Part shown: positions 16,090 through 28,336 of the stretch, one piece after another
Position numbering within the stretch: the first letter of the stretch is position 1
How the letters are laid out: the number at the start of each line of letters is the position of its first letter
Origin: Devosia sp. FKR38
GTDB taxonomy: Bacteria > Pseudomonadota > Alphaproteobacteria > Rhizobiales > Devosiaceae
Reading direction: 5' to 3'
DNA: 64,000 nt
NCBI RefSeq assembly: GCF_005222805.1
Contig: NZ_STGC01000005.1
Span: 2,375,256 to 2,439,255 of the forward strand
The notes under the pieces: generated by a model
What the model was told of the DNA's origin: nothing
The model's database searches: none
What the model saw: only the letters and a program-made list of their open reading frames with translations
Translations under genes and position numbers: made by a program

Positions 16090-16931
16090 CAGCGCAGCAT
16101 GTCCATGCCGACCTTGTCGACGTCGGTATAGTCAACATTGTCGCCCGCCATCGCCCAGATGAACGTATAGGCGCCCGTGCCCACGCCCGAATGGATCGAC
16201 CAGGGCGGGGAGATCACTGCCTCCTCATTGCGCACGATCAGGTGCCGGGTTTCCTCGGGTTCCCCCATCAGGTGCACCACCACCGCATTAGGGTCGAGGT
16301 CGAAATAGAGATAGGCCTCCATGCGCCGGTCATGGATATGGGCGGGCATGGTGTTCCACACCGAGCCCGGCGCAAAGCTGGTCAGCCCCACCACCAGCTG
16401 GCAGGTCGTGACGCTGTCCGCGTTCACATATTGGAAGATGCTGCGCTCATTGGCGGCTTCCCGGCTCCCCAGGTCGAGCCGCTTGGCATCGCCCTGGCGG
16501 ATCAGCCGTGTGGGATGGCTGGCATGAGCCGGCGCGCTCAGCAGATAGAACTTGGCTGGCGCCGCGCCATCGACCGAGCCAAAGCGCACATCCGTGTTGC
16601 CCATGCCGATATAGAGCATGTCGCGCGGCCCCACCGCATGCGCCGTGCCATCGACGACGATAGTGCCCGCGCCACCCACATTGGCGGCAATCAGCTCGCG
16701 CCGCGCAAGGAAGCTGGCTGTGCCCGTCGGCTTGATGGCCTCCAGCGCCAGCGGCCCCGCCACCGGCATCGCACCACCCACCACCATGCGATCGTAATGC
16801 GTATAGGTCCAGTTGACGGCGCCGGGCGTGAACAGCGTCTCGATCAGGAAATGCTCGCGCAGCTCCTCGGTATTCATCGTCGCCGCGCTCACCGGATCAA
16901 TGGCGAAACGAATGTCGAAGTCGGTGCTCAT
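16089..16931 (-). CDS. kduI: 5-dehydro-4-deoxy-D-glucuronate isomerase
   Basis: KduI isomerises 5-keto-4-deoxyuronate to 2,5-diketo-3-deoxygluconate in pectin breakdown. The 280-residue protein has the family start 'MNTEELREHFLIETLF' near residue 20. The cupin metal site is in 'PAHIHDRRMEAYLYFDL' near 195-210, with further His in 'PPWSIHSGVG'. The ATG at 16931 gives a better AGGA spacing than the ATG at 16937. It lies 20 bases downstream of the gntR gene. Confidence 0.93.
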   Translation of the reverse strand: MSTDFDIRFAIDPVSAATMNTEELREHFLIETLFTPGAVNWTYTHYDRMVVGGAMPVAGPLALEAIKPTGTASFLARRELIAANVGGAGTIVVDGTAHAVGPRDMLYIGMGNTDVRFGSVDGAAPAKFYLLSAPAHASHPTRLIRQGDAKRLDLGSREAANERSIFQYVNADSVTTCQLVVGLTSFAPGSVWNTMPAHIHDRRMEAYLYFDLDPNAVVVHLMGEPEETRHLIVRNEEAVISPPWSIHSGVGTGAYTFIWAMAGDNVDYTDVDKVGMDMLR

Positions 16932-16951
16932 TGGCATGGTCCTGCTATTGT

Positions 16952-17683
16952 CTATTGTTCACGGAGGCGCTGGCGGTAGCGGTCCTGGCTGCGCCCGAGG
17001 TGCTGGCGCATGGCCTCGCGCGCCGCGCTCGCATCCTGGGCCGAAATAGCCTTGAGGATGACCAGGTGCTCCTGCTGCAGCCCCTGCTGGTATTCCAGCG
17101 TCAACACGCTGTCGGTGCCCCAGGGCGACGTCACATCACAGGGGATGGTGCGGCTGCCCAGCCCGTCGAGCACTTCGATATAGAACGGATTATTGGTCGC
17201 CTCAGCGATGGCGCGATGGAAGGCAAAATCGGTCTTGCCTGTCGGCGTGCCGGCCTTGATCTGCCGCTCGAACGCGTTCCAGGCCTCCTGGATTGCCGCA
17301 TCCTGGCTCGAGCTGCGCCGGACAGCGGCAAGCCCGGCCGATTCGATCTCGATCCCCATGCGCACTTCGAGCACATTGAGCGCCACCGAGATCTTGTTCG
17401 AGCTCTCCGCGCCAATGGCCGTAAAGGCACTGGCCGCATTGGCCATCACAAAGACCCCGGCACCCTGCCGCGCCTGCACCAATCCATCGGCGGCAAGCGC
17501 GGCCATGGCCTCGCGCACCACCGTCCGGCTCACGCCGAAGATGCTGGTCATCTGGCTTTCCGTCGGCAGTTTGCTGCCCGCGGCGTAGTCTCCGGCACTG
17601 ATCCTCTTGCGCAGCGTGTCGATCACCAGATCGGCCAGCTTGGGCTTGCGCAGCGGTCCGGACAGAAGGTCACTCACAGTCAT
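16952..17683 (-). CDS. GntR/FadR-family (FCD) transcriptional regulator of the kdu genes
   Basis: This 243-residue regulator has an N-terminal winged helix ('GSKLPTESQMTSIFGVSRTVVREAMAAL', residues about 35-62) and an all-helical FCD ligand domain. The domain contains the metal-binding pattern 'DFAFHRAIAEATNN' near 155 and His in 'QEHLVILKAI'. It is the first gene of the gntR-kduI-kduD-kdgF transcript. UxuR, ExuR and KdgR-type FCD proteins respond to uronates or KDG, so local autoregulated repression is likely. The start at 17683 has GGCAGG upstream. Confidence 0.9.
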   Translation of the reverse strand: MTVSDLLSGPLRKPKLADLVIDTLRKRISAGDYAAGSKLPTESQMTSIFGVSRTVVREAMAALAADGLVQARQGAGVFVMANAASAFTAIGAESSNKISVALNVLEVRMGIEIESAGLAAVRRSSSQDAAIQEAWNAFERQIKAGTPTGKTDFAFHRAIAEATNNPFYIEVLDGLGSRTIPCDVTSPWGTDSVLTLEYQQGLQQEHLVILKAISAQDASAAREAMRQHLGRSQDRYRQRLREQ

Positions 17684-17765
17684 TGGCCTGCCCGGTTCGC
17701 GCCCCGACCGCACGACATGTCCGGCCCCTAGCCAATGGCTACGGCTCAGCCAGACAAGTCAACAT

Positions 17766-17800
17766 ATAATAGGCGCTCACTTGTATGATGACTTGATCAT
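17766..17800 (-). promoter_or_regulatory. Candidate promoter and operator of the gntR-kdu operon
   Basis: On the minus strand a TATTAT -10-like hexamer (17766-17771) lies 83 bases upstream of the gntR ATG, without a clear -35. Just upstream on that strand is the site CTTGTATGATGACTTGAT (17780-17797), which shares CTTGTATG with the site before uxuA. Binding there would overlap the polymerase footprint and suit repression. Confidence 0.35.
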
Positions 17801-17863
17801 CTGCTCGGTCGACCACGGCACGACACCGGTCCGACGCCACCGTCCCACTCACCTCCCAAAACA

Positions 17864-17890
17864 AAAAGGCCCCGGCAGATGCCGGGGCCT
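17864..17890 (-). terminator. Rho-independent terminator of lpd
   Basis: On the minus strand AGGCCCCGGC and GCCGGGGCCT form a ten-base-pair stem followed by TTTTTGTTTTGG. It begins about 24 bases past the lpd stop at 17914. Confidence 0.9.
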
Positions 17891-17913
17891 GATCGGTCGC
17901 GCTGTTGCTGCGC

Positions 17914-19323
17914 CTAGATGTGGATGGCCCCATCGCCCAGCGACAGCGCCGCTTCGCGCACCGCTTCGGACAACGTCGGATGCGCATGTGTGGAGCGCGC
18001 CAGGTCTTCGGCAGCGCCGGAGAATTCCATCAGCACCACCAGCTCGTGGATCATCTCGCCGGCGTTCTTGCCGATGATATGGGCGCCCAGCACGCGGTCG
18101 GTCTCGACATCGGCCAGGATCTTGACGAACCCCTGCGTGGCCAGCATCGCCTTGGCGCGGCCATTGGCGGTGAAGGGGAACTTGCCGATCTTGTAGTTGA
18201 TGCCCTCGGCCTTGAGTTCGTCCTCGGTCTTGCCCACCGAAGCGATCTCGGGATTGGTATAGACCACCGCCGGAATGGCGGCATAGTTCACATGGCCGGC
18301 CTGGCCACCCAGGATTTCGGCGACGGCAATGCCTTCGTCCTCGGCCTTGTGCGCCAGCATCGGGCCGGCAATCACGTCACCAATGGCATAGATGCCATCG
18401 ATCGAAGTCTTGTAATGCGCGTCGACGCGCACGCGGCCGCGCTCGTCCAGTGCCACGCCCACGATGTCCAGGCCCAGCCCTTCGGTGAACGGCTTGCGGC
18501 CGATGGCCACCAGCGCCACGTCGGCGTCGAGGATTTCCATGTCGCCGCCCTTGGCCGGCTCAACCCGCACCTTGAGCGAACCATCGTCCTGCTTGTCGAT
18601 GCCGGCAACCTTGCTGGAAAGCTTGAACTCCATGCCCTGCTTCTGCAGCATGCGCTGGAACTGGCGCGCCACTTCGCTGTCCATGCCGGGCAGGATGCGG
18701 TCGAGATATTCCACCACGGTCACCTGTGCACCCAGCCGTGCCCAGACCGAGCCCAGCTCCAGCCCGATCACGCCCGCGCCGATCACCAGCAGCTTGCCCG
18801 GCACCTTGCTCAGGTTGAGCGCGCCGGTCGAGCTGACAACGGTCTTTTCATCGATCTCGATGCCCGGCAGGCCGGCCGACACCGAACCGCTGGCGATCAC
18901 GATATTCTTGGTCTCGATCTCGCTGGCGCTGCCGTTCTGCGGCGTCACATGCACCTTGCCCGGCGCGGCAATGGTGCCGATGCCGCGGAACACGGTGATC
19001 TTGTTCTTCTTGAACAAATAGTCCACGCCGCCGACATTGGCCGCCACGGTCTCGGACTTGTGGTTCATCATCTGCGGCAGGTTCAGCACCGGCGCCGGAA
19101 TGTCGATGCCCAGCGCCTTGAAGCCATGCCCGGCCTCCTCGAACATTTCCGAGGCATGCAGCAGCGCCTTGGAGGGAATGCAGCCGATGTTCAGGCATGT
19201 ACCGCCCAGCGTCGGCCACTTCTCCACCACCGCGACCTTCATGCCCAATTGCGCCGCACGAATTGCTGCAACATAGCCGCCCGGACCCGAGCCGATGATG
19301 GTGAGGTCGAAAACGTCTGCCAT
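17914..19323 (-). CDS. lpdA: Dihydrolipoyl dehydrogenase (E3)
   Basis: E3 reoxidises lipoyl groups of the 2-oxoglutarate dehydrogenase complex with NAD+. The 469-residue protein has the FAD motif [10 protein letters not shown] (11-20), the redox disulfide Cys43/Cys48 in '[13 protein letters not shown]', the NAD motif '[19 protein letters not shown]' near 180, and the His-Glu pair in '[14 protein letters not shown]' near the C-terminus. The start at 19323 is preferred over the one at 19335. It lies downstream of sucAB on the same strand, but four unrelated genes and a terminator come between. Confidence 0.95.
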   Translation of the reverse strand: MADVFDLTIIGSGPGGYVAAIRAAQLGMKVAVVEKWPTLGGTCLNIGCIPSKALLHASEMFEEAGHGFKALGIDIPAPVLNLPQMMNHKSETVAANVGGVDYLFKKNKITVFRGIGTIAAPGKVHVTPQNGSASEIETKNIVIASGSVSAGLPGIEIDEKTVVSSTGALNLSKVPGKLLVIGAGVIGLELGSVWARLGAQVTVVEYLDRILPGMDSEVARQFQRMLQKQGMEFKLSSKVAGIDKQDDGSLKVRVEPAKGGDMEILDADVALVAIGRKPFTEGLGLDIVGVALDERGRVRVDAHYKTSIDGIYAIGDVIAGPMLAHKAEDEGIAVAEILGGQAGHVNYAAIPAVVYTNPEIASVGKTEDELKAEGINYKIGKFPFTANGRAKAMLATQGFVKILADVETDRVLGAHIIGKNAGEMIHELVVLMEFSGAAEDLARSTHAHPTLSEAVREAALSLGDGAIHI

Positions 19324-19341
19324 AGGAAGCCCCAAAACTGT

Positions 19342-19974
19342 CTAGTGCTGCTGCGCCAGTGCCACACGCACGGCCAGCAGGATGAACGTAATGCCGGTGA
19401 CACGATTAAACCACCGGCCAAAGCGGAAAAAGCCTTCCCGCACCCAGGCCGTAGTAAAGAAAACCGAGACCAGTGCGAACCAGGCAAAAAGCATGATGCT
19501 CATGCACAGCACATAGAGCACCTTCACGTCGCCCCCGGTGTGCGCGGAGACGAGACTCGTGAACAGCGCCAGGAAGAACAGCACGGCCTTGGGGTTCAGC
19601 AGATTGGTCAAAAAGCCCAATGCAAACGCGGCCATGTCGCCGCGCCGCGTCACGGCCAGTTCGCTCGCCACCGGCGGCTTGGGCGGCGGGCTGCGCAGCG
19701 CCGCAATGGCCAGATAGACCAGATAGGCCGCGCCCGCCCATTTGAGGATATTGAACAGCAGCAGCGACTGCCCCACGATCACGCCAACACCCAGCAGCGT
19801 ATAGCTGCCGTGCACCAGGATCGAGGTGGCAATGCCCGCCGAAGTGAACAGCGCCGCGCGCCGGTCATGGGCGATCGACTGCCGCAGCACCATGGCAAAG
19901 TCAGCGCCGGGAATGACCGCATTAATGCCGAAGGCCAGCATCAGCGTCGCAAATTCCAGCCAGGGAATCGTCAT
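19342..19974 (-). CDS. LysE/RhtB-family exporter
   Basis: This 210-residue inner-membrane protein has the RhtB-type N-terminal motif 'GINAVIPGADFAMVLRQSI' (about 15-33), the second conserved loop 'GFLTNLLNPKAVLFFLALF' (about 115-133) and about six hydrophobic helices. The family exports amino acids or their derivatives; the substrate is not evident. It lies 18 bases upstream of the lpd start on the same strand, so read-through into lpd is likely. Confidence 0.88.
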   Translation of the reverse strand: MTIPWLEFATLMLAFGINAVIPGADFAMVLRQSIAHDRRAALFTSAGIATSILVHGSYTLLGVGVIVGQSLLLFNILKWAGAAYLVYLAIAALRSPPPKPPVASELAVTRRGDMAAFALGFLTNLLNPKAVLFFLALFTSLVSAHTGGDVKVLYVLCMSIMLFAWFALVSVFFTTAWVREGFFRFGRWFNRVTGITFILLAVRVALAQQH

Positions 19975-20045
19975 CTGTTCACCGTCGCCTGGACCATGGG
20001 CCCGTGTTGATTGCTAGCCTGCATATCGCGTTGCGCCGCGCAGGG

Positions 20046-20435
20046 CTAGAATGCAACGCCAACAAACATCATCACCAGCCCCGCCGCCGACACCATCCAG
20101 ATGCCCGACCGCAGGAACGGGATGCCCGAGACATAGGCCGGCAGATAGAACACGCGCATCGCCAGCCAGATCGTGGCGCCCCATTGCGTCAGCCCGCCGC
20201 TGCGCCCAGTGAGCTCGGTTGCCACCGCCAGCGCGATGAAGATGCCATAGGTTTCGAGGAAATTGCGCAGCGCCTTGTCGGCCCGGGCATTGAGGATATT
20301 GGGCGCCCGCTCATTGTCGCGCGCCGAGCCAGCATAGATCACGCCATGGTCCAGCCGATAAAACGCCGATTGCACCATGATATAGATCGCCGCAACCGCA
20401 GTGCTCCAGATCAGCAGGGTCATTTCGATGCTCAC
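20046..20435 (-). CDS. MAPEG-family membrane protein
   Basis: This 129-residue protein has four hydrophobic helices and the family block 'ARADKALRNFLETYGIFIALAV' near residues 50-70, where the R-x-x-x-N-x-x-E-x-x pattern contacts glutathione in eukaryotic MAPEG enzymes. Bacterial members are mostly uncharacterised. The GTG at 20435 is used because AGGAG stands seven bases upstream; an ATG four codons in is the alternative. It is on the same strand as its neighbours. Confidence 0.82.
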   Translation of the reverse strand: MSIEMTLLIWSTAVAAIYIMVQSAFYRLDHGVIYAGSARDNERAPNILNARADKALRNFLETYGIFIALAVATELTGRSGGLTQWGATIWLAMRVFYLPAYVSGIPFLRSGIWMVSAAGLVMMFVGVAF

Positions 20436-20508
20436 GGGGCGCTCCTTGTGCGGCGGGGTCTAGGCGCCCCATCAAGCACTCCGGCTGCCCTTGGGCAAGC
20501 CGTCCGGC

Positions 20509-20946
20509 CTATTGTGCCGCGATCTTCTGTGCCTTGGCCAGCGTCGCCGGCAGGCTCTTGTCGATATCGAGCGCGCCGCTGTTCACCTGCTCGAGAAAGC
20601 TGGTGCAGAAACTGGCCTTGTCCTCGGCCTTGTTATAGGCGCTCATGATCTGGCTGCCGCCATAGGTCTCGGCGGCCGCGACCTCGTCATCGCTCACCCC
20701 GCCCACCCGCGCGGCCACCCGCATGGCCAGGTCGAGAAAGCCGACATTGCGCAGATACCAGTTCTCATTAGCCGTCTGATAGGCGGCGTCCAGCCCGGTG
20801 GTCTCGTAGCAATGCGTCGTCATTACCGACACGATCGCCTTGGCGCCCTGAAAGGCCATCAGCTCGCCCACCAGCTCGGGGTCGGCGGCCTCCTGGGCCT
20901 GGGCCGGGACGGCGAGCAGCAGGGCAATGGCGATCAGTTTCTTCAA
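20509..20946 (-). CDS. Secreted protein of unknown function
   Basis: With the TTG at 20946 (GGAG upstream) the product has 145 residues and a clean signal peptide 'MKKLIAIALLLAVPAQAQ'. The mature part is mostly helical by composition and has two cysteines, in 'TTHCYETTG' and 'ASFCTSFLEQ', that could form a disulfide. I recognise no domain. A longer frame back to 20997 would put residues ahead of the signal peptide and is unlikely. Confidence 0.65.
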   Translation of the reverse strand: MKKLIAIALLLAVPAQAQEAADPELVGELMAFQGAKAIVSVMTTHCYETTGLDAAYQTANENWYLRNVGFLDLAMRVAARVGGVSDDEVAAAETYGGSQIMSAYNKAEDKASFCTSFLEQVNSGALDIDKSLPATLAKAQKIAAQ

Positions 20947-21049
20947 CAGGCAGCTCCAGACACATCCACGCGGACAGCGCCCTCCATAGCGGTGCAAAGT
21001 GCTACCATTGTGTTAACGCGTCCCGCCCCCACGCCTTCGTGAACGCGGC

Positions 21050-21811
21050 TCAGGGCGCTATTCCCCGCCCGCCGGTCACATCGATCACCGTGCCGGTCGA
21101 ATAGCTCGCCGCGTCCGACAGCAGCCACAGCACCGCCTCGGCGACCTCCTCGGCCGTGCCCGCGCGCGGCATCGGCAAATCGGCGGCCATGCGCGCGGCC
21201 CGCTGCGGATCGCCGCCCGAGGCATGAATGTCGGTGTCGATGATCCCGGGCCGCACGCCATTGACGCGAATGCCTTCGCCCGCCACCTCCAGCGCCAGCC
21301 CGACGGTAAAGCTGTCGATGGCCCCCTTGGCCGCGGCATAATCCACATAATTGCCCGGCGCACCCAGCTTGGCCGCCGCCGATGTGATGTTGACAATGGC
21401 GCCGCCCTGCCCGCCATGCCGGCGCGACATGCGCCGCACGGCCCGCCCCGCGCACAGCACCGTGCCGAACACATTGATGGCGAACATGCGCTGCAGCCGC
21501 TTGAGGTCGAAATCCTCGACCCGCGCCGCGACGTCGACCACGCCGGCGTTGTTGACCAGCCCGGCCAGGGTCCCCATGCGGTCAGCTGCGGCGAACATGG
21601 CGTCGACATCGGCCTCGACCGACACATCGCCCGCTACCATGTCGGCGCGCCCGCCCTGGGCGGCAATGGATGCGCATACGGCCGCGGCGGCAGTGGCATT
21701 GCTGTTGTAGTTGATGAGGACGCCATAGCCGCGCGCCGCAGCCAGACGGGCGATGGCGGCGCCGATACCGCGCGATCCGCCCGTGACGAGAACAATGCCT
21801 TTGTCCACCAT
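21050..21811 (-). CDS. SDR-family oxidoreductase
   Basis: This 253-residue short-chain dehydrogenase has the cofactor motif TGGSRGIGAAIA near residue 10, 'NNAGVVDV' near 87, the catalytic Ser in 'VNITSAAAKLG' and Tyr-x-x-x-Lys in 'YVDYAAAKGAID'. A basic residue after the first beta strand is missing ('NYNSNATAAA'), so NADP+ preference is uncertain. It has the 3-oxoacyl-ACP reductase/glucose dehydrogenase type of sequence, without a specific substrate clue. The ATG at 21811 has GGAGG upstream. It is separated from sucB by a terminator. Confidence 0.85.
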   Translation of the reverse strand: MVDKGIVLVTGGSRGIGAAIARLAAARGYGVLINYNSNATAAAAVCASIAAQGGRADMVAGDVSVEADVDAMFAAADRMGTLAGLVNNAGVVDVAARVEDFDLKRLQRMFAINVFGTVLCAGRAVRRMSRRHGGQGGAIVNITSAAAKLGAPGNYVDYAAAKGAIDSFTVGLALEVAGEGIRVNGVRPGIIDTDIHASGGDPQRAARMAADLPMPRAGTAEEVAEAVLWLLSDAASYSTGTVIDVTGGRGIAP

Positions 21812-21824
21812 TGCCTCCAAACTG

Positions 21825-21852
21825 AAAGGGCCGGGGCATGGCCCCGGCCCTT
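21825..21852 (-). terminator. Rho-independent terminator after sucB
   Basis: AAGGGCCGGGGC and GCCCCGGCCCTT form a long stem with a short loop. On the minus strand TCAGTTT follows. It lies about 20 bases past the sucB stop and ahead of the SDR gene, so it should end the sucAB transcript. Confidence 0.8.
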
Positions 21853-21871
21853 GAATACTAACTTCTAAATC

Positions 21872-23149
21872 CTAAAGGTCGAGCACGAGCCGCTCGGGCG
21901 CCTCAAGGCTCTCCTTGACGCGCACAAGGAACGTCACCGCTTCCTTGCCGTCCACGATGCGGTGGTCATAGCTGAGCGCCAGATACATCATCGGGCGGAT
22001 CAAGATCTGCCCGCCCACGACCACAGGACGCTCCTGGATCTTGTGCATGCCCAGAATGCCCGACTGCGGCGCATTCAGGATCGGCGTCGACATCAGTGAG
22101 CCATAGACGCCACCATTGGATATGGTGAAGGTGCCGCCCTGCATGTCGGCCATCGACAGCTGACCGTCACGCGCCTTCTTGCCCAGCACGTTGATCGACT
22201 TCTCGATCTCGGCAATGCTCATCTGGTCGGCGTCGCGCACCACCGGAACCACCAGGCCCTTGTCGGTGCCCACAGCCACGCCGATGTGAGCATAGCTCTT
22301 GTAGACCAGGTCATCGCCGTCGATCTCGGCATTGACTGCCGGGATTTCCTTGAGCGCATGCACCACGGCCTTGGTGAAGAAGCCCATGAAGCCCAGCTTG
22401 ACGCCATGCTTCTTCTCGAACAGCTCCTTGTAGGAATTGCGCAGGTCCATCACCGGCTTCATATCCACCTCGTTGAAGGTGGTGAGCATGGCGGCAGTGT
22501 TCTGTGCATCCTTGAGGCGACGGGCAATGGTCTGGCGCAGGCGGGTCATCTTGACCCGTTCTTCGCGCGCGCCTTCCTCGGCCGACACCGGCGCACGCGG
22601 CGCGGCAGCAACCTTGGGGGCCTCGACCGGCTTGGCGGCCGGCGCGGCAACGGCAGAGACCGGTGCGGCGGCAGCCGGCTTGCTCATGGCCGACAGAATG
22701 TCTTCCTTGAGCACCTGGCCGCGCTTGCCCGAACCCTCGACATCGGCCGTGTTGATGCCGTTTTCGGTGGCCAGCTTCTGCGCGGAGGGCGCCGGTGCCA
22801 TGCTGGTCGGCGCGGCAGCGGTTTCCGGCTTGATCGGTTCGGGACCAGCCGCGTTAGCGGCGGGCACAGCGGCCTTGGCCGGCTCAGCAGCCGGCTTGGC
22901 CACGGCGGCACCGGCCGCTGCGATGGCGCCCAGGAGGGCCCCAACGTCAACGGTCTCGCCGGGCTGCGCGGCAATGGCCTCCAGCACGCCAGCCGCCGGG
23001 GCCGGCACTTCGATGGTTACCTTGTCGGTTTCCAGTTCGACGATCGGCTCATCGGCGGAAACGGTGTCCCCGACCTTCTTGAACCACTGGCCGATAGTAG
23101 CCTCGGTCACGCTCTCGCCAAGGGTGGGGACGCGGATTTCAGTCGACAT
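21872..23149 (-). CDS. sucB: Dihydrolipoyllysine succinyltransferase, E2 of 2-oxoglutarate dehydrogenase
   Basis: SucB transfers the succinyl group to CoA. The 425-residue protein has an N-terminal lipoyl domain with Lys43 in '[11 protein letters not shown]', an Ala/Pro-rich linker, a short E1/E3-binding domain near 120-155 ('[21 protein letters not shown]') and the catalytic domain with His396 in 'SYDHRIVDG'. It starts 12 bases after the sucA stop. Confidence 0.96.
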   Translation of the reverse strand: MSTEIRVPTLGESVTEATIGQWFKKVGDTVSADEPIVELETDKVTIEVPAPAAGVLEAIAAQPGETVDVGALLGAIAAAGAAVAKPAAEPAKAAVPAANAAGPEPIKPETAAAPTSMAPAPSAQKLATENGINTADVEGSGKRGQVLKEDILSAMSKPAAAAPVSAVAAPAAKPVEAPKVAAAPRAPVSAEEGAREERVKMTRLRQTIARRLKDAQNTAAMLTTFNEVDMKPVMDLRNSYKELFEKKHGVKLGFMGFFTKAVVHALKEIPAVNAEIDGDDLVYKSYAHIGVAVGTDKGLVVPVVRDADQMSIAEIEKSINVLGKKARDGQLSMADMQGGTFTISNGGVYGSLMSTPILNAPQSGILGMHKIQERPVVVGGQILIRPMMYLALSYDHRIVDGKEAVTFLVRVKESLEAPERLVLDL

Positions 23150-23161
23150 TGTTCTGTCCTT

Positions 23162-26164
<3,003 letters not shown>

Positions 26165-26290
26165 CGCTTTTATGTCGCGAGGCCCACGCCCCGCCATCCT
26201 TCTGAACAGACCGGGCAATTGCCGGTCATATGGGCGGTCACCAAATTTGCAGGATAGTGCCCGCTCTTCCTTTGCATCTTATTAAGACTT

Positions 26291-26312
26291 GCGGCGCCCC
26301 AGGAGGCGCCGC
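26291..26312 (-). terminator. Hairpin between sucD and sucA
   Basis: GCGGCGCC and GGCGCCGC form a perfect eight-base-pair stem with a six-base loop in the 233-base gap after sucD. No T-tract follows on the minus strand, so it may only attenuate. The rest of the gap (26165-26397) contains no gene that I can see and may hold a sucA promoter. Confidence 0.45.
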
Positions 26313-26397
26313 GGCTATTTCACACTCTACTGCCGCAAATCACAGCCGACTTATCACCGTTCTGTGTCCGAAGCGCGACCGCCTTTGGTCTAGGCTC

Positions 26398-27303
26398 TCA
26401 ACCCTTGAGAACTTCGGCCAAAGTGCGACCGATCCGCGCCGGCGACTTCGACATGCGGATGCCCGCAGCCTCCATCGCGGCAATCTTGTCTTCCGCGCCG
26501 CCCTTACCGCCCGAAATTACGGCGCCAGCATGGCCCATGGTGCGACCCTTGGGGGCAGTGAGCCCGGCGATGAAGCCGGCCATCGGCTTGCGACGACCGC
26601 GCTTGGCTTCGTCGATCAGGAACTGGGCGGCATCTTCCTCGGCCGAACCGCCGATTTCGCCGATCATGATGATCGACTTGGTGGCTTCGTCGGCCAGGAA
26701 CATTTCCAGCATATCGATGAATTCGGTGCCCTTGACCGGGTCGCCACCGATACCCACGGCCGTGGTCTGGCCAAGGCCTTCATTGGTGGTCTGGAACACA
26801 GCTTCATAGGTCAGCGTGCCCGAGCGGGAAACAATGCCCACCGAGCCCTTCGAGAAGATCGAGCCCGGCATGATGCCGATCTTGCACTCTTCTGGCGTCA
26901 GCACGCCTGGGCAGTTCGGCCCGATCAGGCGCGACTTGCTCTTTTCCAGCTTTGCCTTGACCCGCACCATGTCGAGCACCGGCACGCCTTCGGTGATGCA
27001 CACGATCAGCGGGATTTCCGCGTCGATGGCTTCTTCGATGGCCGCTGCGGCGCCGGCCGGCGGCACATAGATCACCGAGGCATTGGCGCCGGTCTTGGCC
27101 TTGCCTTCAGCCACCGAGGTGAAGATCGGCAGTTCGGTGCCGTCCACGCCCGAGGACCAGGTCTCGCCGCCCTTCTTGGGATGGGTGCCGCCCACCATCT
27201 TGGTGCCGTAATAGGCCAGCGCCTGTTCGGTGTGGAACGTACCGGTCTTGCCGGTCAGGCCCTGCACGAGAACCTTGGTGTCTTTGTTGACGAGGATCGA
27301 CAT
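26398..27303 (-). CDS. sucD: Succinyl-CoA synthetase alpha subunit
   Basis: SucD binds CoA and carries the phosphohistidine. The 301-residue protein has '[20 protein letters not shown]' at the N-terminus, '[17 protein letters not shown]' near 95, '[19 protein letters not shown]' near 145 and the active His in '[13 protein letters not shown]' near 250. Two genes of unknown function separate it from sucC, whereas the subunit genes are usually adjacent. Confidence 0.96.
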   Translation of the reverse strand: MSILVNKDTKVLVQGLTGKTGTFHTEQALAYYGTKMVGGTHPKKGGETWSSGVDGTELPIFTSVAEGKAKTGANASVIYVPPAGAAAAIEEAIDAEIPLIVCITEGVPVLDMVRVKAKLEKSKSRLIGPNCPGVLTPEECKIGIMPGSIFSKGSVGIVSRSGTLTYEAVFQTTNEGLGQTTAVGIGGDPVKGTEFIDMLEMFLADEATKSIIMIGEIGGSAEEDAAQFLIDEAKRGRRKPMAGFIAGLTAPKGRTMGHAGAVISGGKGGAEDKIAAMEAAGIRMSKSPARIGRTLAEVLKG

Positions 27304-27343
27304 CTATTAGTCCTTTTTCCGATAGGCCATCGCTGGCCGGACC

Positions 27344-27808
27344 TCAGTCCACCGAGTGGCGAGGCAAACCTGCAGAATTGCTGTCTGATTTATTGTCGAA
27401 GGCCAAGTGCTTGATCGTTGCCCCCAGGATCAAGGAAAGCAACGATGCCGGCACTACGACGAGAATGAGAAAAAAGCCCAGACCCGCACCTGATGACTGA
27501 TGGGCACCGGCCGAAATACGCTCGCTCACTCGGATGAACTCTACGACCCACAGGATGAATGGGGACACGTAGAATAGCCGCCAAAGCCATGGCCGCGCCG
27601 GAACTGTGGGGAACGAGTGTTCGACGTAAATGGCTGCAATCAGTAGCGAAACATAAACAACGGCATAGCTCAGCGGCAACCATCTCGCCACGGGAGCGTA
27701 CCCGACGACCAGCACCGCTGTGGCTGTGACCAACGCCAAAGCGAATAGGAGTCGCCCGGGGGTCCCACGGTCAGGATTTTCTGAAGCCGAAGCTTTCAAA
27801 CTGATCAT
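27344..27808 (-). CDS. Small membrane protein of unknown function between sucC and sucD
   Basis: The protein has 154 residues with about four hydrophobic helices: 'LLFALALVTATAVLVVGYA', 'LPLSYAVVYVSLLIAAIYV', 'FYVSPFILWVVEFI' and 'GFFLILVVVPASLLSLILG'. Its ATG overlaps the stop of the upstream gene (ATGA at 27805-27808). This supports a real, translationally coupled gene. The base composition looks less GC-rich than its neighbours, which may indicate recent acquisition. I recognise no family. Confidence 0.65.
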   Translation of the reverse strand: MISLKASASENPDRGTPGRLLFALALVTATAVLVVGYAPVARWLPLSYAVVYVSLLIAAIYVEHSFPTVPARPWLWRLFYVSPFILWVVEFIRVSERISAGAHQSSGAGLGFFLILVVVPASLLSLILGATIKHLAFDNKSDSNSAGLPRHSVD

Positions 27809-28332
27809 TTCACACCCTCGGCCTTGGGGTGGTTGATCGACAGCTGCATCACGAAGCTGCCGCCGGCCCAGTGCGCCAGCAACTGGCGGGAAGGATCGTC
27901 CTTGCCCGTCAGGCTGGCATAGTGATTGTCGTCTTGAATGGTGGTGTCACCCACATAGCTGCCCAGGTCCAGGATCGACTGGAAGGCCGCCAGGCCATCC
28001 CCGCTCACATCGATCATGTCGACGCGGCAATAGCCGAAGGTGGTTTCGGGATAGGTCTCGTAGAGCGAGAACAGGTCCGCACGCCCCAGGTTGGGGAACT
28101 CCCGGCTGCCGCCAAAGGACTGTACATAGGGGCTCTCGGCATTCTGCACATAGGCGTCCCAGCCCAGGGCCGTGGCGGCCTCGACCGCCAGCACATCGCC
28201 GCCGGCGAACTTTTCGCACACATGCAGCGCAGCCACCGCCGGCGGCTCGCCCCCGCGCTTGACCTTGCCCTGCGCCACGACAGGCGTGACACAGGCGGTC
28301 AAAGCAACAATGAGGGCGAGGCCGGCGCGCAT
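27805..28332 (-). CDS. Secreted protein of unknown function between sucC and sucD
   Basis: The protein has 175 residues from the ATG at 28332, with a signal peptide ending near 'TPVVAQG' (about residue 21; the core 'CVTPVV' could also be read as a weak lipobox). It starts four bases after the sucC stop and overlaps the next small gene. The mature part includes 'ESPYVQSFGGSREFPNLG' and 'FGYCRVDMIDVSGDG'. I recognise no domain. A longer frame back to 28386 would lie inside sucC and is not preferred. Confidence 0.68.
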   Translation of the reverse strand: MRAGLALIVALTACVTPVVAQGKVKRGGEPPAVAALHVCEKFAGGDVLAVEAATALGWDAYVQNAESPYVQSFGGSREFPNLGRADLFSLYETYPETTFGYCRVDMIDVSGDGLAAFQSILDLGSYVGDTTIQDDNHYASLTGKDDPSRQLLAHWAGGSFVMQLSINHPKAEGVK

Positions 28333-28336
28333 GCTG

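Noticed and set aside
17905-20010. A 701-codon plus-strand frame over lpd and the LysE-type gene
   Set aside because: It is antisense to lpd, whose catalytic motifs are complete; the frame also crosses a terminator and contains no known domain.
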